From JAKQDH01 sp029558835 (GTDB lineage: Bacteria > Planctomycetota > Phycisphaerae > UBA1845), in NCBI GenBank assembly GCA_035356615.1, contig DAOQSN010000002.1:1-64000 (forward strand): DNA of 64,000 bases, written 5' to 3'. Numbering within the stretch: the first letter of the stretch is position 1; each line of letters starts with the position of its first letter. The position numbers and the translations under genes are program-made. Positions 25,695 to 34,247 of this stretch are shown here, in pieces. Below the pieces are notes generated by a model, which worked only from the letters and a program-made list of their open reading frames with translations, was not told the DNA's origin and did no database searches.

Positions 25695-26456
25695 ATGCAC
25701 GAGAAGCAGCTAACCCGGGCGGCCCCGCCGCGCACGTTCCTCGAACGGCTCGATGCGCGCGTGAAACTGCTGGCCGCCCTGGTGTGGGCCGTGTGTGTGG
25801 TGACGGTCCCGACGGGACGTGGCGACTTCCAGATCATTTGCGCGGTCACGCTGCTGCTGCTGCTGGGGTGGAACCACCCCAATCTGAAGAGGTTCGCACG
25901 GCGTTTCGGAACGGCGTTGCCTTTCATCCTCGTGCTGGGCGTGCTGTTGCCGTTCTTCCGGGTGGGGGAGCCGCTGTGGCAATGGGGGTGGTTGCAGGTG
26001 ACGCGCGAGGGTTTGGCGACGGCCTGGCACGTGATCAGCTCAGCGGGTTTGTGTGTGGCCGCCCTCTGCCTGGTCTGGGCAACGACGTCGGAGCGGGACT
26101 TGCAGGCCGGTCTGCGTGGTCTCGGCGTGCCGGCCGTGCTGGTCGGCATCCTGGGTTTCATGGTACGCTACCTGCACGTGCTGCGCCCGGAGCTGCACCG
26201 GCTTTGGGATGCCCAGGCCGCCCGGACGCTCAGCCGGCGGCGTGGTGCCGCCCTGCGTGCGGGAGCCCACTTATTGGGGGCGTTCTTCCTGCGTGCGCAT
26301 GACCGCGCCCAACGCGTGGCGGATGCCATGTACGCCCGGGGATACACCGGCACGGGGGCCGTCGTAGCCCGGGCGCCCCTGCGCGGGGCCGACGTGGCCG
26401 CGGGGATGATGTTCCTGACCGGCCTGCTGCTGGCACGCTGGGGACCCTGGAGTTAG
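25695..26456 (+). CDS. cbiQ: ECF transporter transmembrane (T) subunit, CbiQ-like
   Basis: Membrane subunit of an energy-coupling-factor transporter, 253 residues. It begins with the family segment FLERLDARVKLLAALVWAVCVVTVP, has about six hydrophobic helices, and two coupling motifs near the cytoplasmic end: AQAART (diverged) and ADAMYARGY (the Ala-Arg-Gly type). These contact the ATPase. CbiQ proteins usually serve cobalt or nickel uptake with CbiM, but no substrate-binding CbiM/CbiN or vitamin S protein is present upstream or downstream, so the ligand is unknown. The ATPase gene starts two bases after the stop. Confidence 0.87.
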   Translation: MHEKQLTRAAPPRTFLERLDARVKLLAALVWAVCVVTVPTGRGDFQIICAVTLLLLLGWNHPNLKRFARRFGTALPFILVLGVLLPFFRVGEPLWQWGWLQVTREGLATAWHVISSAGLCVAALCLVWATTSERDLQAGLRGLGVPAVLVGILGFMVRYLHVLRPELHRLWDAQAARTLSRRRGAALRAGAHLLGAFFLRAHDRAQRVADAMYARGYTGTGAVVARAPLRGADVAAGMMFLTGLLLARWGPWS

Positions 26457-26458
26457 TC

Positions 26459-27235
26459 GTGGTGCGACAGGCGGCCGGTTCCGTCGCGGTTCGTCCGAGC
26501 GTTCGCGTCGAGGGGCTGCATCACTGTTACCCCGATGGCGTGCTGGCGTTGCGCGGCGTGGAGCTGGAGGTGGCCGCCGGTGAGCGCGTCGGCATCGTCG
26601 GGCCCAACGGCGCGGGCAAGACCACGCTGCTGCGTCATCTGAACGGCCTGTTGCACCCGACGCGCGGCGAAGTGTGGATCGCCGGCCTGCGGGTGACGCC
26701 GGCCGCGTGTCCCGAAGTACGCCGGCAGGTCGGCTACGTCTTCCAGGATGCGGACGACCAGCTTTTCTGCCCGACGGTGTACGACGACGTGGCGTTCGGC
26801 CCGTCGCACCTGGGGCTGCCGGCCGCGGAGGTCGATGCCCGGGTGCGGCAGGCCTTGGCGGTCGTCGGGCTGACGGGCTTTGAGGAGCGGGTGCCGCAGA
26901 AGCTCTCGGCGGGTCAGAAGCGTCTGGTGGCCCTTGCCGGCGTGCTCAGCTACGATCCGAGCATCCTGGTTCTTGATGAGCCCAGCGCCGCCCTCGATCC
27001 GCGGCACCGTCGGCGACTCATCAACCTGCTGAAGGGACTGGATCGCACCTTGATCGTGGCCACGCATGACCTGGACTTCGTCTGGGACGTCTGCACCCGC
27101 ACCGTGCTGCTGGACGCGGGGCACGTGCACGCGGACGGTCCCACGCGTACGATACTGGGTGATCGAGCCCTGTTGGAAACCAACGGACTGGAATTGCCTC
27201 TGCGTTTGCAGGGAGGCGGGCAACCCGACGCCTGA
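26459..27235 (+). CDS. cbiO: ECF transporter ATP-binding (A) subunit, CbiO-like
   Basis: ABC ATPase of 258 residues paired with the upstream CbiQ-like protein. Walker A is GPNGAGKTT (K54), the Q loop is GYVFQDADDQLF with the FQ/PE-D pattern typical of CbiO, the signature is KLSAGQKRLVAL (SAGQ rather than SGGQ), Walker B is LVLDEPSAALDP, and the H loop is ATHDLDFV. GTG start at 26459. Most ECF modules need two ATPase copies; here a single gene implies a homodimer, as in cobalt systems. Confidence 0.92.
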   Translation: MVRQAAGSVAVRPSVRVEGLHHCYPDGVLALRGVELEVAAGERVGIVGPNGAGKTTLLRHLNGLLHPTRGEVWIAGLRVTPAACPEVRRQVGYVFQDADDQLFCPTVYDDVAFGPSHLGLPAAEVDARVRQALAVVGLTGFEERVPQKLSAGQKRLVALAGVLSYDPSILVLDEPSAALDPRHRRRLINLLKGLDRTLIVATHDLDFVWDVCTRTVLLDAGHVHADGPTRTILGDRALLETNGLELPLRLQGGGQPDA

Positions 27236-27292
27236 GCCGCCTGCACCGCGGGTGAGGCTGCACGCAACTGAACTCTGTAGAGGAGACTGACC

Positions 27293-29413
27293 GTGAACAG
27301 ACACCAGGCACGGAACGCGGGCGGGCGGCGGTGGTCATCGGCACCGCAGGGACACAAGGGTCGCCGATGGCAACGGTGCGCGAGCGCTGCAGGGCTGCTG
27401 CTCATTCTGCTCTGCCTGCCGGCCGGCTGTGCGCGCGAGGGCGGAGGCTGGCTGGGCGGCTGGCGCCACGCACCCAAGGGCGAGGTCGCCGCGCCGTCCG
27501 CTGAGCTTGCCGCCCGCACCCTGTACCTGCAGACTCTCGACCTGTCCTTCTGCGATCAGCAGTGGGGATCGGCCCAGGCGGGCTGTTCGGTAGAGAAGAA
27601 CCCCCTGACGTTACAGGGCAAGGTACACGAGCACGGCGTGGGCACCCACGCGTACAGCGCCCTGATTGTCGATCTGAAGGGCGCTGCCGAGCGTTTCCAG
27701 GCGGTGGTCGGCGTGGACGATGAATCCGCCGACAAGGGGTCGGTGGTGTTCGCGGTGGTTGTGGATGGGGAGGAGGTCGTCCGTACCGACGTGCTCCGCG
27801 GTGGCGGCGAACCACAGGAGATCAACGTCGATCTGGCCGGCGCCCGGCAGTTGATCCTGACGGTCGAAGACGGCGGCGACGGCATCGACCACGACCACGC
27901 CGATTGGGCGAACGCCCGGTTGGTCCTGGTCCCCGGCGCCGTGGAGCGCCCGCTCGCGACCCGGCTGGCCGCCGAGCGCATGCCGCTCATCGCCAGCGGC
28001 ACGCCGCGCGCACCGGCCCTCCACGCCCCGCGCGTCACCGGTGCCACGCCCGGCCGTCCCTTCCTGTTCCGCATCCCCGCCACCGGCGAGGCCCCGCTGC
28101 GCTTCGAGGCCGCCAACCTGCCGCCCGACCTGACGCTCGACTCCGATACGGGGATCATCACCGGCACGTTGGCGGCCGAGGGGACGACGGCCGTGCCGAT
28201 CACCGTCACTTCGCCGTGCGGCACGGCCGGCTCGACTCTTACAATCGTGGGTGGTCACCGGGCCCTTGCCCAGACGCCGCCGATGGGGTGGAACTCGTGG
28301 AACGTCTGGGGCACGGCCGTCGATGACGCCAAGGTGCGCGCCGCGGCGGACTACATGGTCAGCAGCGGCCTGGCCAGTCATGGATATCAGTACATCAACA
28401 TCGACGATGCCTGGGAGGGCCAGCGCGACGCCGAGGGGCGCATTCAAACGAACGAGAAGTTCCCCGACATGAAGGCGCTCGCTGACTATGTACACAGTAA
28501 GGGACTTAAGCTCGGTATCTACTCCTCGCCGGGTCCCAAGACCTGCGCCGACTACGAGGCCTCCTATCAGCATGAGCAGCTTGACGCCAACACGTATGCC
28601 GAGTGGGGCATCGACCTGCTCAAGTATGACTGGTGCTCCTACGAGAAGATCGCGGCCGATCACAGCCTGGAGGAGTTGCGGAAACCGTACCTCGTGATGC
28701 GCGAAGCGCTGGACAATTGCGGGCGCGACATCGTCTACAGTTTGTGCCAGTACGGCATGGGCAACGTGTGGGAGTGGGGCGCCACGGTCGGCGGCAACTA
28801 CTGGCGCACCACGGGGGACATCTGGGACTCCTGGTCCAGCATGGCCGGGATCGGGTTCGGCCAGAACGGCCACGAAGTGCATGCCGGTCCAGGACACTGG
28901 AACGACCCCGACATGCTCGTCGTCGGCCAGGTCGGCTGGGGCCCTGAGCTGCATGCCACGCGCCTGACACCCGATGAGCAGATCACCCACATCACCCTCT
29001 GGTCGCTGCTGGCCGCGCCGCTGCTGATCGGTTGCGACCTCAGTCAGCTTGATGACTTCACCCTGGCTGTGCTGACCAATACCGAAGTGCTGGAGGTCAA
29101 TCAGGACCCGCTGGGCAAGGCGGCAGGCCGGGTGGCGGGCAACGGGCGGACGGAAGTATGGGCGCGGCCGCTGGCGGACGGGGCGCTGGCCGTGGGCCTC
29201 TTCAACCGCGGCGTCCAGGAGACGACCGTCACGGCCGAGTGGGAGGACCTGGGTATCAAGGGCTGCCAGGCCGTCAGGGATCTGTGGCGCCGGCGTGACA
29301 TCGGGCACTACGACAACGCCTACACCGCCCACGTGCCGCCGCATGGAGCGATGTTGCTTACGCTGCGCGCGGCAAGCACCCAGCCGGGCTCGGCGGAGAC
29401 GACCACACCGTAG
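27293..29413 (+). CDS. Exported GH27 alpha-galactosidase with NPCBM domain
   Basis: Retaining alpha-galactosidase-type glycosidase, 706 residues, GTG start. A basic N-terminus and LLLILLCLPAGC (C46) suggest a lipoprotein. Residues about 75-210 form an NPCBM carbohydrate-binding domain (LTLQGKVHEHGVGTHAYSAL, DDESADKGSVVFAVVVDG). An Ig-like putative domain (FEAANLPPDLTLDSDTGIITG) follows. The GH27 barrel begins with GWNSWN (332-337); the nucleophile is D446 in LLKYDWCSY and the acid/base is D509 in NYWRTTGD. Both are intact. It removes alpha-galactosyl (or related) residues outside the cytoplasm. The next gene encodes a sodium/solute symporter that could import the product. Confidence 0.93.
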   Translation: MNRHQARNAGGRRWSSAPQGHKGRRWQRCASAAGLLLILLCLPAGCAREGGGWLGGWRHAPKGEVAAPSAELAARTLYLQTLDLSFCDQQWGSAQAGCSVEKNPLTLQGKVHEHGVGTHAYSALIVDLKGAAERFQAVVGVDDESADKGSVVFAVVVDGEEVVRTDVLRGGGEPQEINVDLAGARQLILTVEDGGDGIDHDHADWANARLVLVPGAVERPLATRLAAERMPLIASGTPRAPALHAPRVTGATPGRPFLFRIPATGEAPLRFEAANLPPDLTLDSDTGIITGTLAAEGTTAVPITVTSPCGTAGSTLTIVGGHRALAQTPPMGWNSWNVWGTAVDDAKVRAAADYMVSSGLASHGYQYINIDDAWEGQRDAEGRIQTNEKFPDMKALADYVHSKGLKLGIYSSPGPKTCADYEASYQHEQLDANTYAEWGIDLLKYDWCSYEKIAADHSLEELRKPYLVMREALDNCGRDIVYSLCQYGMGNVWEWGATVGGNYWRTTGDIWDSWSSMAGIGFGQNGHEVHAGPGHWNDPDMLVVGQVGWGPELHATRLTPDEQITHITLWSLLAAPLLIGCDLSQLDDFTLAVLTNTEVLEVNQDPLGKAAGRVAGNGRTEVWARPLADGALAVGLFNRGVQETTVTAEWEDLGIKGCQAVRDLWRRRDIGHYDNAYTAHVPPHGAMLLTLRAASTQPGSAETTTP

Positions 29414-29430
29414 CGGCTTGTTACGCCTGG

Positions 29431-29506
29431 AGCGTCGGCCCCCCGCGGCCGACGTGGGAGGTCGGGGCACTTGCGCGTCCCACGTCGCCCGCCGGGGGGC
29501 GACGCT
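29431..29506. repeat. Long imperfect inverted repeat (29 bp arms)
   Basis: Arms 29431-29459 and 29478-29506 match at 26 of 29 positions around an 18-nt loop. The left arm begins AGCGTCGGCCCCCCGCGGCC. The first 23 bases of this arm recur exactly, in reverse complement, at 43038-43060. Located between the GH27 and symporter genes, it may modulate transcription between them. Confidence 0.85.
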
Positions 29507-29532
29507 ACGCTCCCCCAGCAGGAGGAAGTCCG

Positions 29533-31347
29533 TTGACGCTTTCGCCTTTTGACCTGCTCACGTTCATCGTGTTCATCGCGGCCGTAGTCGGCATCTCCCT
29601 CTATGTATCCCGCAAGGAGAAGACCGAGGAAGACTACTTCCTTGCCGGCCGGCGGCTGACGTGGGCGCTGATCGGCTTCTCGCTCATCGCCTCGAACATT
29701 TCGACGGAGCATTTCGTGGGCATGGCCGGGCGGGCGTTTACCAGGGTCGGCCTCGCCATCGCCAGCTATGAGTGGATGAGCGCCATCACGCTCGTCATCG
29801 TCGCCTGGTGGCTGCTGCCCAAGTTCCTGCGCGTCGGCATCTACACCATGCCGGAGTACCTCGAATACCGCTACGACCGTGCCACCCGCACGATCATGGC
29901 CACGTACCTCATGGTAGGGTACATCGTCGCTCTGCTGGCGACCGTACTCTATAGCGGTGCTCGCGGTCTCGATGGGGTGTTCGGTTTCTCTGACCATCTC
30001 CGGGAGCGTTTCGGGCTGGAGTCGGCGGCGGCCGGACGCTGGGCGACAATCGGCGGTATCTGGTTCATCGGCATTGTCGCGGCCATCTACACCATCTACG
30101 GCGGCCTCAAGGCGGTCGTCTGGTCGGACCTGATCCAGGGAGCGGCCCTGCTGCTCGGCGGCGCCCTGTGTCTGTTTCTGGGTCTGAAGCTGCTCGGCGG
30201 CGGTGAACTGCTTGAAGAAGGCGGCGTCGCCGGCGGCAGCTTGCTGACCGGCTGGCAAGCGCTGCGCGAGCGCGCGCTCATTGTTGATGCCCAAACCGGT
30301 GAGATCATCAATCGCCTCAGCGTCCTTCGCCCATGGAATGACCCGGAGGTTCCGTGGCTGGCGGTGTTCGTTGGCGGCCTGTGGATCCCCAACCTGTTCT
30401 ACTGGGGGCTCAACCAGTTCATCACGCAGCGCGCATTGGGCGCCAAGAGCCTGGCCGAGGGCCAGCGCGGCATCTTCCTCTGCTGCATCTTCAAACTGAT
30501 GATTCCGTTCATCATCGTCATCCCCGGTATCATTGCGTTCGAGGTGTTCGGCGACGCCATCCTGCAAAGAGCTGGCGGCGACGTGAGCAAGGCCGGCGAG
30601 CAGGCCTACCCGTATCTCATCACGCACATCGTGCCGCCGTTCCTGCGCGGTGTGATGCTGGCCGCCCTGGCGGGCGCAGTGATGAGCACGTTCAATTCCG
30701 GCGTGAACTCCGCCTCGACCATCTTCACCATTGACATCTACAAACGCTACGTCAACCCGCACGCCACGCCGAAACGGCAGGTCTCGATCGGCCGGATCGC
30801 CACGGCCGTCATTGCCGTGTTCGCTTGCCTGATCGCGCCGTTGCCCGGCAGGTTCGAGGGTGTCTTCAACTACATCCAGGAAATCTGGGGCTTCATTTCG
30901 CCGGGCATCGTGGCCGCGTTCCTGGTCGGCCTGGTGGTGAAGCGCGCGCCGGCCGTCGCCGGCCGGACGGCCTTGATTCTGGGCCCCATTCTGTATGCCT
31001 GTTCGCGCGTCCCGAAGTGGATCATGGAAGGCGTCTACCAGTTCAAGCTGGAGAGCGGCGACGGAACAACGGGCGTCGTTCGCACGCTCCAGGACGGTAC
31101 GACCCAGGCGGTTGAGGGTTTCGCCGCTCTGTATTATCGCTTTTGCGCGCTGGCGTTCCTGCACCACATGGCCATCGTGTTCATCATCCTCGTCATCGTC
31201 ATGGTGGTGCTCACCGCCTGGCGGCCCCGCCGCGAGCCGATTACGTATCCCACCTCCAGGCTGGATACACACGTGCCCCGCAGCACCTATGTGCTGGGCG
31301 TACTGATCTGTCTGTTGACGGTGGCGCTGTACATCATCTTCCGCTGA
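29533..31347 (+). CDS. Sodium/solute symporter (SSS family, SGLT-like)
   Basis: Inner-membrane sodium-coupled symporter of 604 residues with about 14 hydrophobic helices. The N-terminal SLYVSRKEKTEEDYFLAGRRLTWALIGFSLIASNISTEHFVGM and the GGLKAVVWSDLIQG segment are typical of SSS sugar transporters such as vSGLT; MSTFNSGVNSASTIFTIDIYKRYV contains the second sodium-site serines. Start TTG at 29533 has AGGAGG upstream. It follows the alpha-galactosidase gene after 119 bp containing a large inverted repeat, which suggests uptake of galactose or a related sugar, but the substrate is inferred only from context. Confidence 0.92.
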   Translation: MTLSPFDLLTFIVFIAAVVGISLYVSRKEKTEEDYFLAGRRLTWALIGFSLIASNISTEHFVGMAGRAFTRVGLAIASYEWMSAITLVIVAWWLLPKFLRVGIYTMPEYLEYRYDRATRTIMATYLMVGYIVALLATVLYSGARGLDGVFGFSDHLRERFGLESAAAGRWATIGGIWFIGIVAAIYTIYGGLKAVVWSDLIQGAALLLGGALCLFLGLKLLGGGELLEEGGVAGGSLLTGWQALRERALIVDAQTGEIINRLSVLRPWNDPEVPWLAVFVGGLWIPNLFYWGLNQFITQRALGAKSLAEGQRGIFLCCIFKLMIPFIIVIPGIIAFEVFGDAILQRAGGDVSKAGEQAYPYLITHIVPPFLRGVMLAALAGAVMSTFNSGVNSASTIFTIDIYKRYVNPHATPKRQVSIGRIATAVIAVFACLIAPLPGRFEGVFNYIQEIWGFISPGIVAAFLVGLVVKRAPAVAGRTALILGPILYACSRVPKWIMEGVYQFKLESGDGTTGVVRTLQDGTTQAVEGFAALYYRFCALAFLHHMAIVFIILVIVMVVLTAWRPRREPITYPTSRLDTHVPRSTYVLGVLICLLTVALYIIFR

Positions 31348-31429
31348 CGGGAGCCAGCCGACGGCGTCCAGCCCCAGGCAGCCCGGCATCACGTGGCTGC
31401 GGCGCACCGCCCAACCGGGAAACGGCAGG

Positions 31430-31456
31430 GCGGCGCTGCGCTTGGCCATGCCACCC
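31430..31456 (+). repeat. Interspersed 27-nt repeat core, exact copy
   Basis: Ends GCGCTTGGCCATGCCACCC and is identical to 21550, 37260 and 41328. The left arm of the larger element is not well preserved here. Located between the symporter gene and the convergent TPR lipoprotein gene. Confidence 0.85.
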
Positions 31457-31579
31457 GCGGCGAGAAGTCTCTACGTTACCGGAAGCGATTCCGCGTTAGC
31501 GGCGGGACGAAGCAGCGCCACGACGATGGACGTCGACTGCCCACGGGGACGGGGCAATGTGTCAACCGGCGGCCAAGGA

Positions 31580-33124
31580 CTACTGACCGGCCTGTGCCGC
31601 CGGGGCTTCCTGGGACTGTGTCGTCGCGTCCGTGGCCGCCTCCTGCAGCGTCGCCGCCAGGACCGGCCGCACGGGACGCGGCATCGGTGGCGTCAGGGGG
31701 TTTGCCGCGCGCTCCGCCTCGGGTCCGCCGCCGGCGGCGAACGTGCCGTGCTCCGCATCCGCCAGACCCCGCGCGCAGATGTCATCCGCCAGTTCACCTA
31801 CCCACGCGATGAGAACGGCCCACTGCGCCTCCTCGGCCTGCCAGGGTACTACCTCGTGCCAGGTGCGGGGGAACACCCACGGCTCGGGCACCGGCGTGCC
31901 AGGCACCGGCACAGCCGCGAAGGCCTCTTGGTTCAGCGCTTGAGAGACCGACGGGGCGACCGCCTCGTGCTGTGTCAGCTCCAGGCAGAGCATTTCCGTT
32001 TGCATGGTCAACGCCAGGGTCGCCAAGTCCTGCCACTGGGGCTCATCCGGTTGGACTGTGTGCACGTAGTGCTGATCTGATGTTCCCTGCGCCTGCTGGG
32101 GTGCGGGCACCGGCGCCGGTCCAGGGTCCGCCTCCTGCCGCCCGGTGACCGTCTGCTGCTCTGGGGCAGGCTCCGGTTGCCATGTGGTGCTGATCGAAGA
32201 GGAGGGGTCCCACGCCGTCGAATTCGAAGCCTGCGCTCCGGTGAACCAGTCCAACTCCGCCGGCGATTCCATCACCGCCGAGCCCGCCTCTATGCTTTCC
32301 TCGGCCGGGGAAGCCGGCATGCCGCCCGTGAAGGCGTGGACATCCGCGACCGGCTCCGGTGTCACCGCCGGAACCACCGTGCTTTGCAGGACGACGGACG
32401 TCCCCGCCGGGTCTCCGCCCGCGTGCAGCGCGCTGAGTTGCTCGAGCTGCGTCCGGGCGGCCGTGAACGCCGGATTGAGGCTCAGCACGTGGCGAAACGT
32501 CTGGACCGCCTCCGAATAGTGCTGCTGCCCGCGCTGGAGCAGCCCGAGGTTGTAGTAAGCGTCCGCTTCCGGCAACACGCTACGGAACGTCAGCAGCCCT
32601 TCCGCGAACCGCTGCTGCCGGCACAACACCATCCCCAGGTTGACGGCCGCCCGGGGGAAGTCCGGCTTCAGCACCAACGCCTGACGCAACTCGGCTTCGG
32701 CCGCGGTGAACCTCTCCAGCAACGCCAACTCGAAGCCCAGGTCGTTACGCAGGTAGGGGTCGTTGGGTCGCAGGTCGAGGGCCCGCTGAAGCATCTCCAC
32801 GGCCTCCTCGTGCCTTCCCAACTTGCTGGTGACGACCGCCAGGCGCTGGTACGCCTCCGCGTACTTATGGTTGGCCGCCACCGCCAGCCGGTACTGCACC
32901 GCCGCCTGCGGCAGGGCGCTTTGCTGTTCCAGGAGCCGACCCGCAGCGAAGTAGGTTTCGGGGAGGATCTTCGGCGGTGGTTCCATGCCCGCCTGGGCCA
33001 CGGCCGCCTCCTGCACCACCGGCTGGTTCGGCAGTCGCGTTTCCGTCAGCCGGGCATGCTCGCGGGTGCACGCACCCACGACCACGCTCACCACACAACC
33101 CAGTAGCATCAGTCGTCTCGCCAT
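31580..33124 (-). CDS. TPR-repeat lipoprotein
   Basis: Exported protein of 514 residues. The signal MARRLMLLGCVVSVVVGAC ends in a lipobox with C19. Residues about 55-235 hold at least four or five tetratricopeptide repeats (AAVQYRLAVAANHKYAEAYQRLA, EAVEMLQRALDLRPNDPYLRNDLG, AEAELRQALVLKPDFPRAAVNLGM, EAVQTFRHVLSLNPAF). The remainder is low-complexity, rich in Pro, Gln and Glu, and seems unstructured. TPRs act as protein-protein scaffolds; the partner is unknown. Downstream of a second small lipoprotein gene on the same strand (119 bp gap), possibly one transcript. Confidence 0.85.
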   Translation of the reverse strand: MARRLMLLGCVVSVVVGACTREHARLTETRLPNQPVVQEAAVAQAGMEPPPKILPETYFAAGRLLEQQSALPQAAVQYRLAVAANHKYAEAYQRLAVVTSKLGRHEEAVEMLQRALDLRPNDPYLRNDLGFELALLERFTAAEAELRQALVLKPDFPRAAVNLGMVLCRQQRFAEGLLTFRSVLPEADAYYNLGLLQRGQQHYSEAVQTFRHVLSLNPAFTAARTQLEQLSALHAGGDPAGTSVVLQSTVVPAVTPEPVADVHAFTGGMPASPAEESIEAGSAVMESPAELDWFTGAQASNSTAWDPSSSISTTWQPEPAPEQQTVTGRQEADPGPAPVPAPQQAQGTSDQHYVHTVQPDEPQWQDLATLALTMQTEMLCLELTQHEAVAPSVSQALNQEAFAAVPVPGTPVPEPWVFPRTWHEVVPWQAEEAQWAVLIAWVGELADDICARGLADAEHGTFAAGGGPEAERAANPLTPPMPRPVRPVLAATLQEAATDATTQSQEAPAAQAGQ

Positions 33125-33243
33125 GACATGTCCCTCAACGAACCAGGCGCTACTCCCCCCTGCAAGTCACCGACCCCTGTGCCCTGAGCCGGGCAACCGC
33201 CCGGAGCGTGCGGGCATCCGTCCGCGCCGGACGAGTCCCGCAC

Positions 33244-33768
33244 CTACTGCCCCGGAGGGCCTCCCATGGGCGACATGGCCATACCCGGTGCAGCCCCGCC
33301 GGCCGGGTTGGCCGTGCCCCGTTCCATGATTTCGATTGCCTCTTCGGCGCTCATCCCGCGCCCGCCGGACAGCGCCGCCTCCACCTTGACCTGCTCCATG
33401 TCGCAACCCGCGCCGGCCAGGTAGTCGCGGACGTGGGTGAGCCGCTGGGCGACGAGGGCATCGTCGTCCGCGAAGGTCTCGTAACGCAGCGTGCCGCCGT
33501 AGACCTTCAGCAGCGCGCTGAGACGGTTGAGCCGGGCAATCCCGACCCCGCTCAGCTCACTCGTGTGAGGCACGAAGTGGAAGTCAGCCACCGACAGGTC
33601 ATGCATGGCGGCATTGTCGGTCATGTACTTGAAGCTGGGGCTCAGCTTGCCGCGCGCCTCGTCCGCGGACTGGAAGTACAGACCCTCCGGGCTCCGCGTC
33701 TTCCGACAGGCGACCAAAGTCAATGCGAAGCCCGCTGCCAGACCCAGGCACAGAAACCTTCTGCACAT
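33244..33768 (-). CDS. Small conserved lipoprotein of unknown function
   Basis: Predicted lipoprotein of 174 residues: MCRRFLCLGLAAGFALTLVAC ends in a lipobox (LVAC, C21). The middle (LSVADFHFVPHTSELSGVGIARLNRLSALLKVYGGTLRYETFADDDALVAQRLTHVRDYL broken here only for description) resembles an OmpA-like peptidoglycan-binding fold in outline, with a strand, a helix of repeated Leu and an R-x-x-x-V-x-x-Y-L helix, but the diagnostic NxxLSxxRA motif is absent. The C-terminus is Gly/Pro/Met-rich. I do not recognise a family with confidence. ATG at 33768 has GGGAG seven bases upstream; the longer frame lacks a signal. Followed by the TPR lipoprotein. Confidence 0.72.
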   Translation of the reverse strand: MCRRFLCLGLAAGFALTLVACRKTRSPEGLYFQSADEARGKLSPSFKYMTDNAAMHDLSVADFHFVPHTSELSGVGIARLNRLSALLKVYGGTLRYETFADDDALVAQRLTHVRDYLAGAGCDMEQVKVEAALSGGRGMSAEEAIEIMERGTANPAGGAAPGMAMSPMGGPPGQ

Positions 33769-34247
33769 GTTGTTGCTCCCTGTTGCGTCCAAGCCGGCCA
33801 AGCTCGCCGTGTGCCACGCCGAGGCGGTCGCCACGGCCACGGAACCTGGGCGCATGCCTCTCGACCGCGACCGCACCGCCCGGCCACCGAGCCGACTTAC
33901 CGGGTAGTTATCGAGCATCCGCCTGCCTGGACTTCGCAAATTATCGGTCGCGTAGGATGAGTGGGAAACCTGGGGGTTTCAGGTGAACAGCGGGCCGCGG
34001 TGTCCGACACCCCGGCGTTGGTCGATAGTCCGATAATCCGAGCACTGCCAATCCTGACGGCCGAGATGCGCCGGTCCTTCGGAGTGCCCCGTCCCCGGTT
34101 GGTGCGGAGTGCCGGTGGCGGACGGTGGAGACGGCGGCGGGTACGATGCCGCCGGGCGGTGTCCGACGCGTCCCCAGCGGTGGTTGGCAGGGTGGGGGCC
34201 CGCCGGCGGGGCCCGGGCAACGCGGGCATGCGGGAGAAGCATGGAAT
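33769..34247. other. Divergent intergenic region
   Basis: Lies between the small lipoprotein and the M19 dipeptidase gene. It contains GTGGGAAACCTGGGGGTTTC near 33961-33980, similar to the left arm of the interspersed element. No gene or confident promoter is seen. Confidence 0.5.

Noticed and set aside
29320..31449. A 709-residue minus-strand open frame
   Set aside because: Antisense to the symporter; rich in Gly, Gln, Asp and His, without motifs.
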